Part shown: one piece after another, positions 1-7,549 of the stretch
How the letters are laid out: every line of letters begins with the position of its first letter
Numbering within the stretch: position 1 is the first letter of the stretch
Origin: Planctomicrobium piriforme
Lineage (GTDB): Bacteria > Planctomycetota > Planctomycetia > Planctomycetales > Planctomycetaceae
Length of the DNA stretch: 41,751 nt
Reading direction: 5' to 3'
Assembly (NCBI GenBank): GCA_945860955.1
Contig: CAMATH010000075.1
Coordinates: forward strand, 1 to 41,751
The notes under the pieces: model-generated
Told to the model about the DNA's origin: nothing
Database searches by the model: none
The model's input: only the letters and a program-made list of their open reading frames with translations
Made by a program: the position numbers and the translations under genes

Positions 1-131
1 AAGCGACTGCGACCCCCGCACCCGAGACCGGATAATGGCAGCGGCCTGAGGCAACTTCTCCACCTCCGTAAACTCGCGCACTCAATCGACGCCTGCGACG
101 AGCGCCGCCGGACCGCGCGCCGACCGCGGGG

Positions 132-851
132 TTATTGAGCAGTTACGCCTTTGACCGTCGCATTATTCGTCCAATCTTCATCAACCATCGCTGGCTGCGC
201 GACCTGAAAGCCAACGTGATATTGAGACCCGGGATTGGTGACGCTCTCGATCACATAGATTCGAGCGAAGTAGCTGTTAGTCCCGTCATTGAATTTGATG
301 ATTTTGTCGGAATTCGTTCGGATCCGCAGTCCTGATGTCGGTCTCACGTTGGTCACTTGCGGGTCCAGACTGGCAGGTTCTGGCAGCCCCGGCTCGTCTG
401 TCGGTTCGAGTGCAGTGACAAAGTTTGTCCTGGCGTAAATCCCACCTACGGTGCAAACGCACTCGGCACAGGTTTTGCAGATTCGATTCGTGTAGCACTC
501 ATTCACCGCATGCGTTCCCGCCGGAAAGGTGCGGATCTCTGTACCGGGCGCGTTGCTGCAAATGCCAAAAAAACTCAGATTGCATTTACGGCACTCCCAC
601 TGCTCGTACGTCCTGTTTGCAACCACAAACGTTGCCAGAATTGTCTGAGGACACTCGAATCCATTGATTATCGCCTCCGGAACCACGGAAGGCGCGCATG
701 GCCTCCAGCATTCGCTGGGTGAGTAGCACTCACATCGCGCGGCACGCCGCTGCGCTCGTCGGGATCCTCCCCCCGCTTCCAAGGGTAACGTCTGTGTCGC
801 GACGACAATCACAGTGGCCAGGGCGACAATCCATGCGGGACGTGTTTTCAT
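132..851 (-). CDS. Cys-rich secreted protein of unknown function (paralogue 1)
   Basis: I do not recognise this 239-residue protein. The start at 851 is preferred over the longer reading from 896 because GGAG lies 6 nt upstream and a signal peptide begins there (MKTRP, hydrophobic stretch, then an LEAGG-type cleavage region). An Arg-rich stretch follows (SRRAQRRAARCE). The mature part is rich in Cys, including YEQWECRKC and CKTCAECVC followed by VGGIY. It shares order and spacing of these motifs with the neighbouring gene at 973-1734, so the two are tandem paralogues. Paired CxxC motifs suggest disulfides or metal binding; that is inference. The last third is Cys-free and resembles a beta-rich domain. 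Probably exported; partner unknown. Confidence 0.72.
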   Translation of the reverse strand: MKTRPAWIVALATVIVVATQTLPLEAGGGSRRAQRRAARCECYSPSECWRPCAPSVVPEAIINGFECPQTILATFVVANRTYEQWECRKCNLSFFGICSNAPGTEIRTFPAGTHAVNECYTNRICKTCAECVCTVGGIYARTNFVTALEPTDEPGLPEPASLDPQVTNVRPTSGLRIRTNSDKIIKFNDGTNSYFARIYVIESVTNPGSQYHVGFQVAQPAMVDEDWTNNATVKGVTAQ

Positions 852-972
852 CTGAAACTCCAAATTATGACGGACGGGTTCAACAGATTGGGACATTTTG
901 TAACGACGAAGTTTGCAACTCGAATCTCGAAGCCGCCTTCACGAATGATCGACTGGTTTCCCCATTCGTGAG

Positions 973-1734
973 TCATCGGTTGGTGATGATTGTATACGGC
1001 CGCTCGGCAGTCACCTTGAACAGATGATCTTCGCGACTCGTGGTTGCCTTCGCGGTCCAATCGCCAAATGTCGACGGCGTGCCGGAAACTTCAAAGCCGG
1101 CGGCGAACGATTTCGTGGGATTGACGATGTTCTCTTCAATCACATACACCTTGGCGAAAAAGTCCGTTCCGGCCCCCCTGAATTTCACGAACTTTTCAGA
1201 ATTCGCCTTCTTCCGGTAGCCAGCGGACGCAGTCAATTGATTCACCGACGCAGTTTGACTCGCCTGTGCCGGAAGCCCCCGAAATTCGATGGGAATCAGG
1301 GCACCGGGGATCGCCCCCGAGTAGCTCCCCCCCACCACACACACGCAGTCGTTGCAGGAGCGACACTTGTTCGAATTGTCGGCACAGGGACTCTTGGCGA
1401 CAGTTCCGGAAGGGAAATTTCGGATGACGGAAGCATTGATGTCCCGATTGCACATTTCCGCCATCGCGTTGTAGCCGCAGACGTCACACTCCCACTGCTC
1501 GTACTTCGTTCCGTTGACGATAAATGTGGCGAATTTCGACTTCGGACATTGCACACCGTTGATCTGGCCCGCGCGCGGTGCGGGGGCGGCGCAGGGGGGC
1601 GTCGCGACGCACGGCGGCTGGCTCAAACGCCGCGCCGCCCGGCGAGACACTCGCCCGGCTTCAGCCGGCTCGGTCGAATGGGCAACACAGAAAATCGTTG
1701 TCAGCGCAACCACCCAGACTCGTTGAAATTTCAT
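973..1734 (-). CDS. Cys-rich secreted protein of unknown function (paralogue 2)
   Basis: This 253-residue protein is a diverged paralogue of the gene at 132-851, on the same strand 121 bp upstream of it. It has a signal peptide (MKFQRVW, hydrophobic core, PAEAG), an Arg-rich segment (SRRAARRL), a Pro/Cys-rich linker (PPCVATPPCAAPAP), then CPKSKFATFIV, YEQWECDVC and CRSCNDCVCVVGGSY. The C-terminal third matches its paralogue around KFVKFRG, FFAKVYVIEE and AGFEVSG. No known domain is recognised. The intergenic gap contains no obvious terminator, so the two may be co-transcribed with this gene first. Upstream, no strong Shine-Dalgarno is visible, but the signal peptide fixes the start. Confidence 0.72.
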   Translation of the reverse strand: MKFQRVWVVALTTIFCVAHSTEPAEAGRVSRRAARRLSQPPCVATPPCAAPAPRAGQINGVQCPKSKFATFIVNGTKYEQWECDVCGYNAMAEMCNRDINASVIRNFPSGTVAKSPCADNSNKCRSCNDCVCVVGGSYSGAIPGALIPIEFRGLPAQASQTASVNQLTASAGYRKKANSEKFVKFRGAGTDFFAKVYVIEENIVNPTKSFAAGFEVSGTPSTFGDWTAKATTSREDHLFKVTAERPYTIITNR

Positions 1735-1988
1735 GGTGTACTTTTGCAGCCAGGTCGCTGGGAGTCAGGGACGCGTCGGGCATGGGATCCATCCGTGAAG
1801 CGGTGGGCACCGCAAATGTCCAGGAACATTCTTTCACGCCCGCAGACGCAACGCAACTGGAAGATGCCTCCTATTTGACCCATTTCCTCCATGATGTCAC
1901 CAGAACAGCCACCTACCCTTGGATACGCCGGCGGGTGGCCAAAGAATGAACCGCCCTCAGTCCACTGGAACGACAACCGCCAAAGCAA

Positions 1989-2135
1989 TCCTGTTCATCC
2001 TCTTCATCCCTTTCATCCTGTCTAAAAACTTCGGCCGAGTCAGGGAGCGTTGTTGTGCGAATCTGAGAAAGGGGCAGACGGACGGAATTTGACAGGATGA
2101 AGAGGATGAAGAGGATGAAAGGGATGGACAGGATG
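1989..2135. repeat. Inverted pair of AGGATGAA-type repeats
   Basis: The gap 1735-2290 has no convincing gene. It holds two copies of a purine/pyrimidine-biased repeat built from AGGATGAAGAGGATGAA units: one at about 1989-2023 read as TCCTCTTCATCCCTTTCATC, the other at 2091-2135 in the opposite sense. They face each other about 70 bp apart and could pair into a long hairpin. Related copies lie at 7505-7543, 22212-22240 and 37232-37260. Confidence 0.8.
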
Positions 2136-2290
2136 GAGGCAGTCGCCATCCGCACCTGTTCGAAATACTCAAATACTCCATCGGGACCGGACCCGTCTTG
2201 TCGGCCTGACGCGGTTTCTGGTACATAGCGGCCCGTTTTCCCGGCGAAGGATTTGACCGGGACGATTCACCGCCACGAGGGCGAACGAGT

Positions 2291-3127
2291 ATGGAAGCTC
2301 AACCGAGACCGATTTCCTGGACGAAACGCCTGCAATATGCCGGCTGGGCGTTCCCCTTGTTGTTGGCGACGCTGCATCAGGTTCTGGGTAGCACGCAGCG
2401 ACCGATGGCCGAAGTTCCCGTGATGCCCGGACTGTCGTTTGAACAGTACCTCATCGACTACGGTTCCGTCGGTCCCACCGAGGAAGTCCGGACGCATTTC
2501 GCGTTCGTGAACATGTCCGATCGGCTGATTGAGATCGACAAACTCGACCCGAGTTGCGGCTGCTTGCAGCCCCGGCTCGACGAGAAGTCCAAACAGCTCG
2601 ACCCGGGAGAACGCGGGGAGTTCCTGATCCGCATCCAGACCGCCAACCAAGCGGTCGGTCCCAAGGAGTACACGGTCACGGTTCACTACCGCGACCCGGA
2701 ACCCCGGCAAACGACCGTCCGGTTTCGGGTGACACTCCCCGATAACCAAGTGGCGGTTCGACCCCGCGCGGTGATGATGTACCTCACGGGGGATACGCCC
2801 ATGATTCAGTCGGCCGAGGTGATTGACCGCCGAACGAAAAAGTTCGAAATCGTGAAACTGGAGTGTCAGCCGGAAGAACTGGCGACAGTTGAGTCCCTCG
2901 GTGAAACCGACGACGAAGAAGGGCATCGCCACTACAAGTTGCGGATCACCGTGAATCCCGATTTTCCCGATGGGGCGTATCGCGGAACCATCTGGGTCCA
3001 CACGAACGACCCGGCGTACCAGACCGTCCGGCTGCCGCTCGCCGTGCAAAAGGGGGCCATCCAGCACAAGAACCGCGGCAAGTACGATAACGTCCGCCGG
3101 GTCGAACCCGCGTCGCACCAACACTGA
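2291..3127 (+). CDS. DUF1573 domain protein
   Basis: A 278-residue protein with an N-terminal hydrophobic segment (about residues 16-35), so probably exported or membrane-anchored. Residues ~55-105 fit DUF1573 (an Ig-like/ASPM-SPD-2-Hydin type fold): YLIDYGSVGPTEEVRTHF, then FVNMSDRLIEIDKLDPSCGC. The SCGC Cys pair is the family signature. A second beta-sandwich-like region (residues ~150-265) ends in GAYRGTIWVHTNDP, typical of the same fold. Such proteins are common in planctomycetes and Bacteroidetes; their role is unknown, probably periplasmic or surface. GAGGG lies about 10 nt upstream of the ATG. Confidence 0.82.
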   Translation: MEAQPRPISWTKRLQYAGWAFPLLLATLHQVLGSTQRPMAEVPVMPGLSFEQYLIDYGSVGPTEEVRTHFAFVNMSDRLIEIDKLDPSCGCLQPRLDEKSKQLDPGERGEFLIRIQTANQAVGPKEYTVTVHYRDPEPRQTTVRFRVTLPDNQVAVRPRAVMMYLTGDTPMIQSAEVIDRRTKKFEIVKLECQPEELATVESLGETDDEEGHRHYKLRITVNPDFPDGAYRGTIWVHTNDPAYQTVRLPLAVQKGAIQHKNRGKYDNVRRVEPASHQH

Positions 3128-3180
3128 TTTCCCCCCGCTCATTTATACTCCTCACGGCGTCAAATCAGACGATTCGCGTC

Positions 3181-3613
3181 CCCAGACCCCATCCGGCTCG
3201 CCCGGATGGTGAATGAGATCGGCAGCTAGAAAAATGCCCCCCATCCTCGATCAAGACCCCATCCACCTCGTGTGGATTGGTGAATGAGATCCTCGCTCTG
3301 TCAGACAAGATCGGCGTCAAACGAAACCCGTCCAAATCGCAAAGCGATTGGTCGCCAATTGTCGCAGGGAACGCGAAACGCATACATGCCTCGCAAAAAA
3401 CATGACATCGCCGGTGGCACCTGCTGACTTGGTTACCGACGTCGTGTGTGGCAGACAGAGCGAAGATCTGATTCACCAATCCACACGAGGTGGATGGGGT
3501 CTGGACCGCGCAATGTGGATTGAGACTAGCCGTTGATCTTTCTCCCCATCCGCTCAAGGCGGATGGGGCCGTCGCCAATACCTGCCGCCAACCGGCTCTC
3601 CCACGACCCCATC
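3181..3613. repeat. Mirrored cluster of REP-like hairpins (CCATCCGG type)
   Basis: This gene-free gap is filled with short palindromic units. CCATCCGG-CTCGC-CCGGATGG (3189-3209) is a perfect 8-bp stem, followed by TGAATGAGATC. A second unit at about 3256-3293 has CCATCCACCTCG with TGGATTGG. Two units in the opposite orientation follow at about 3466-3501 (GATCTGATTCACCAATCC) and 3536-3575 (CCCCATCCGCTCAAGGCGGATGGGG). A partial unit is at 3605-3618. The arrangement is forward, forward, spacer, reverse, reverse. The open frame crossing it is an artefact of the repeats, since the same peptide pieces recur in the second cluster at 32443-32770. Confidence 0.85.
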
Positions 3614-3778
3614 CGGCTCAGGTGCAATGTCGCGTTTTCGGCCGCGTGGAGTATACGTATTCCCGAATTGATTGTGACCGGTGCCGCTGGTGTCCTGCCT
3701 GAAACCCGATAGAATCGCGCGTGGTTGGGATGCGAACATCAAGGCCAATGTGTCGGGTTGCCGGGAGAATCAAACACC

Positions 3779-5046
3779 GTGTCGCGAAATGTGTGGTGCC
3801 GGGGGCTTGTGTGCGCGTTCGTGATTTTGACGGCGCTCGCGTCTGTTGGGAATTCCGGGGAAACGTCGTCACCCACGGCGAACACTCTCCGCGTTGGCGG
3901 GGTGATCACCGTGCGGGGGGCGATCGGACCCGAATCGATGGACGCGCGTTCGTCCGGTTGGACGTGGCCGACAACGACTTGACCAAATTGCGGCTGGTTG
4001 ACACCACGGAGGGGACTGAGTCCCCTGTCCCTTCCCAGGTGGAGACCGGCGAGCCAAACCGGTTGTGGTGGATTATCGCGGGGGAATTGAAACCGGGTAA
4101 ACTTCGGACCTACCGTCTCGAACGGGGCGAGGTGGCGGAAGGGACGCAGGTCGAGGCGGTGGAAACCCGATCGCATCTCGAATTGAAAGTGGACGAACGG
4201 ACGGTGTTGCGCTACAACACGGCGCATGTGCCGGCCCCGGAAGGAATGGATCCCCGGTACGGTCGCAGCGCCCACATTCACCCGGCACAGACGCCATCGG
4301 GGGCCGTTGTCACCGACGAATTCCCACCCGACCATCCGCATCAAAGCGGGCTTTTCCTGGCGAATACGAAGACCGAGTTTGAAGGGCGAACCCCCGATTT
4401 TTGGAATCTGGCGGGGGGAACCGGGCGGGTGCGATTCCATTCGATCGAGGGGACAACTTCGGGACCGGTGTTTGGTGAGCTGCGAGTGACGCACGAGCAT
4501 GTGGATCTCTCGGGGCCGGTGGAAATGGTTGCGCTGCTGGAAAGCTGGACGGTTCGCGTCTGGAATGCCGGCGGGCCAAGTCGGGGCTACTGGATCTGCG
4601 ACATCGCCACATCCGCGCGGTGTGGCGGCCTGAGTCCGTTGAAGCTGAACGATTACCACTATGGGGGCATGGCGCTCCGTGGCGCCCGGTCCTGGGGGAT
4701 CGAACACGGGCGGTTCATGACGTCGGAAGGCCGGGACCGGATCGCGGGAAATCACAGCCGGCCCCGTTGGTGCGATCTGTTTGGGCCGGTGGATGGCAAA
4801 ACGGCGGGAATCACCTTCATGACCCACCCGACCAATTTCCGGTTTCCGGAGCCGTTACGAATTCATCCGACCATGCAATACATGGTCTACACGCCTGCGC
4901 ACCTGGGCGAATGGCGCATCACCCCGGACGACGTACACCGCGCACAATACCGGTTCGTGTTCCACGATGGCGAACTGCCTGTGGAATCGGCAGAGCGATT
5001 GTGGGAGGACTTCGCCGAACCGTTGCGGGGAGTGGTATCGAGGTGA
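3779..5046 (+). CDS. DUF6807 (PmoA-like) secreted protein, frameshifted
   Basis: The C-terminal ~370 residues match DUF6807 proteins (called PmoA family in planctomycete genomes). Seen are RYGRSAHIHPAQTPSG, DHPHQSGLFLANTK and a His-rich active-site-like centre. In the frame that encodes this domain, the region upstream of about 3920 is Arg-rich and unnatural. A clear signal peptide lies in a different frame, starting at GTG 3779 with GGGAG about 11 nt upstream: SRNVWCRGLVCAFVILTALA. Joining the two needs one extra base, most simply in the G6 run at 3915-3920 (G7 expected). So the gene is either broken, misread, or decoded by slippage. No function beyond a possible role in sugar-derivative metabolism can be given. 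It stands alone in a repeat-flanked position. Confidence 0.78.
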
Positions 5047-5636
5047 TGCGAAGACGTCGCAACGATCGCGTGTTGGTCGTACGCGCCGCGAGCGTGGATT
5101 GTCGTGGCTCGATCCCCGACCAGTGTTCTCCCCGCATGCACTCCTGCCCTGATTGCAAGCAGTCGACTGGACGTTCGCGAGAGAGCTGAAATCGGTGTGA
5201 GGCCACTCGGTGCGTCGGACGAGACCGCGATTTCGTCGTGTAGTTACGGGGAAATCGGCGGCAACCCGCGGGAAAACCGGGAGGCGACTTTATCTCCCGG
5301 CACACGCTTTGCGTTGATGATCCCGGACGCCGCGACGAGCGGCGGGTCGGCGACTGCCGAACAATTCCGCACAAAATCACAATTCAACCTTCATTTTCCT
5401 TGCAGATCGCATCGGGATGTGCTTAATTAGGGAGAGTCCGATCTCTGGATCTCTTGACGTGGGAAAACCCCGCCCGTTCTGGGCGGGATCCCTGCCAAGC
5501 TTGAACTTCCCTTGTGTGTGTTCGTCCTGACTGAAGTCCGCAGCGTCGCTGCACGGATGCTCCGACCGCTTGAAGTTTGAGTTGTCGTCTTCGGTTCCTT
5601 TCTTCCTTTCTGTTCGTTTTTCTAGGGAGTCGGCGT
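5047..5636. other. Intergenic region with hairpin upstream of DUF1559 gene
   Basis: No convincing gene in 590 bp. A GC-rich hairpin, CCCGCCC-GTTCT-GGGCGGG, lies at 5469-5487. It has no T-run and sits about 150 bp before the DUF1559 start, so it is more likely a leader or 5'-UTR structure than a terminator. The last 60 bp are pyrimidine-rich. The promoter of the DUF1559/lipoprotein operon must lie here, but I cannot place it. Confidence 0.5.
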
Positions 5637-6599
5637 ATGGTTCGGACAAGTCCTCGAAGCCTTCGTCGGGTTGGCTTCACGCTGATCGAGCTGCTGGTGG
5701 TGATCGCGATCATCGGCATCCTGGTCGCGTTGTTGCTTCCCGCGGTGCAGCAAGCCCGTGAAGCGGCTCGTCGCACGCAGTGCAAGAACAACCTGAAACA
5801 ATTGGGGTTGGCCTTGGCCAACTACCACGACACGCATGGCGTGTTTCCTCCGTCGGAAATCAATCCGGGCGGTGCGGGAAGCAATATCGGTTCGTATTGG
5901 GGGATGCAGGCGAATTCGGTGCGTAACACCACCGGTTACTTGCTGCTGCTGCCCCAGCTCGATAACACCCCCCTGTACAACCAGATCAACTTCAGCGTCG
6001 CGACCGGTGCCTCGGACTGGTATGGAATCGGCAAGAACGCTGGTTGGGTCGACAACTCGGCGGTGATCTCGAAGAAGCTCGACGCGTTCCGTTGTCCGTC
6101 AGACACTCCGTACCAGGAGCCGTACACTTACGCCCCTCAGAACATGTACACCATCGCGAACGCCTATCGTTCGAGCTATGGATTCGTGCATGACTACAAC
6201 GAATACGTCGGTTACCCGATGTACCAGGGGTGGTCGGACGCGAACAAGTCAGCGTTCGGCGTGAATGGTGCCGCCCGAATTCAGGACCTGAAAGACGGCT
6301 CAACCCAGACGATGCTGATGATCGAAACCCCATTCGAGAAGAGTGGCTGCTCGTGCTTCGGCCCGTTCATTCACGCGGCGACCCACACCCACCACATCCT
6401 GCCACGTGACTACGGGATCAACTTCAACTACAACAACTCCGGCAAGCCGTACGCCTGGGGTGCCGGAAGCGTTCACACCGGTGGATGCCATATTCTGCTG
6501 GGTGACGGTGGCGTTCGATTCCTGAGTGAGAACATGAATCGTGCGACCCTGAACGGACTGGCGACGATTTACGGTCGCGAAGTCTTGGGCGAGTTCTAG
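5637..6599 (+). CDS. DUF1559 protein with type IV prepilin-like N-terminus
   Basis: A 320-residue protein. The start at 5637 is chosen because GGGAG precedes it and it places the prepilin-type cleavage/methylation signal at the N-terminus: [20 protein letters not shown], with cleavage expected after the Gly and N-methylation of the Phe, and Glu at +5. [14 protein letters not shown] and [15 protein letters not shown] follow, as expected for DUF1559. The C-terminus keeps the His-x-DG region ([20 protein letters not shown]). Planctomycetes carry many copies of this pseudopilin-like family, whose function is unknown. A small lipoprotein follows 92 bp downstream, the usual arrangement, and the pair ends at a strong terminator. 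Confidence 0.93.
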   Translation: MVRTSPRSLRRVGFTLIELLVVIAIIGILVALLLPAVQQAREAARRTQCKNNLKQLGLALANYHDTHGVFPPSEINPGGAGSNIGSYWGMQANSVRNTTGYLLLLPQLDNTPLYNQINFSVATGASDWYGIGKNAGWVDNSAVISKKLDAFRCPSDTPYQEPYTYAPQNMYTIANAYRSSYGFVHDYNEYVGYPMYQGWSDANKSAFGVNGAARIQDLKDGSTQTMLMIETPFEKSGCSCFGPFIHAATHTHHILPRDYGINFNYNNSGKPYAWGAGSVHTGGCHILLGDGGVRFLSENMNRATLNGLATIYGREVLGEF

Positions 6600-6691
6600 T
6601 CTTTAACTTTTGTCTCCTTCCGCGGGATACCTCCCTGCGGAAGGGGAGTCTGATCTCCACTGCGTCTGATCGACCACAAGGATCTACATCA

Positions 6692-7195
6692 ATGTTTCGC
6701 TCGCGGATTGGAAGCTTTCGGTTGCTCGCGACGGCAGCCTTGGGTTGTGTCTTGGTTGGCTGCGGCGGCGGCAAAGCGGACGCCCCCCCCTTGGGGGCGG
6801 TCAGCGGGGTCGTCAAACTGGACGGCAAGCCAATCGAGGGGGTCATGGTGATTTTCGAATCGACCACGATCTCTCGAAACTCCAACGGCATGACCGACAA
6901 GGATGGCAAATACGAACTGAGCTACTCGCAGGGGGTTAAGGGTGCCCCGATTGGTAAGTGCAAGATCAAGTTCGACATGCCGATGCAGCCCGACAAAGGG
7001 ATCCACATGAGCGCTCTGCCGGTGAAATACCTCACCGATCCGCAGTTCGAAAAAGACGTGGTCAAAGACAAGAACGAGTTCGATTTCGATCTCTCCTCGG
7101 AGGGTGCGGTGGGTGCCCCCGGAATGATGCCTGGTGCCGCTCCCGGTGGGATGCCTGGCGCAATGCCCGGCGGCCCCGCGCCTCCCCGGCGTTGA
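6692..7195 (+). CDS. Lipoprotein with carboxypeptidase-regulatory-like domain
   Basis: A 167-residue lipoprotein: signal peptide with lipobox LVGC (acylated Cys at about residue 24), a short Gly/Ala linker, then a transthyretin/carboxypeptidase-regulatory-like beta domain. The domain shows SGVVKLDGKPIEGVMVIFES and DKDGKYELSYSQG, a layout common in planctomycete lipoproteins encoded next to DUF1559 genes. The last ~30 residues are a low-complexity Gly/Met/Pro/Ala tail (GMMPGAAPGGMPGAMPGGP). Expected in the outer or cytoplasmic membrane facing the periplasm. AAGGAT lies about 8 nt before the ATG. It forms a two-gene unit with the upstream DUF1559 gene. Confidence 0.88.
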   Translation: MFRSRIGSFRLLATAALGCVLVGCGGGKADAPPLGAVSGVVKLDGKPIEGVMVIFESTTISRNSNGMTDKDGKYELSYSQGVKGAPIGKCKIKFDMPMQPDKGIHMSALPVKYLTDPQFEKDVVKDKNEFDFDLSSEGAVGAPGMMPGAAPGGMPGAMPGGPAPPRR

Positions 7196-7231
7196 TCGTC
7201 GATCGATTCCGAGTTGACGGGTTGAATTTTC

Positions 7232-7280
7232 AAACAGGCTGATGAAGGCTCGCCGCCTTCATCAGCCTGTTTGTTTTTTT
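7232..7280 (+). terminator. Rho-independent terminator
   Basis: A perfect 18-bp inverted repeat (7232-7249 and 7255-7272, starting AAACAGGCTGATGAAGGC) with loop TCGCC, followed by GTTTTTTT. It ends the DUF1559/lipoprotein operon 37 bp after the stop codon. The upstream A-run also makes it workable from the other strand, but its main use is on the plus strand. Confidence 0.95.
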
Positions 7281-7504
7281 GCCGACGGGTGCCGTCTTTC
7301 GGCGAAGGCACAACGGGACCAGTCTTTCAAAACGGAGCCCGCACTCTCTGAGTGCGCGGCCCGCTGTGCGAACTCCGTCACCCGACGCACTCGGGGCTGG
7401 CGTAACCTCGCAAGCGAGCCGTGCGTCGCGAAATGAATTGACCCCCGTCGGGGATTCGCCTCTTCGCCGCGTCTCTCGCTATTCCCCTCCCGTTCATCAC
7501 TGTC

Positions 7505-7543
7505 TTAATCCTGTCCATCCTCTTCATCCCTTTCATCCTGTCT
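7505..7543. repeat. AGGATGAA-type repeat
   Basis: A copy of the repeat seen at 1989-2135, here reading TCCTGTCCATCCTCTTCATC and on. It abuts the 3' end of the M56 gene. The preceding stretch 7281-7504 has no gene; it holds a short perfect hairpin CGCACTC-TCT-GAGTGCG (7340-7356). Confidence 0.75.
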
Positions 7544-7549
7544 CCCCTT

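Noticed and set aside
3165-3578. 137-codon minus-strand open frame
   Set aside because: Composed of hairpin repeats; the same peptide pieces appear in the unrelated cluster at 32443-32770.
3181-3613. CRISPR array
   Set aside because: Repeats are palindromic, variable, in both orientations and irregularly spaced; no cas genes are present.
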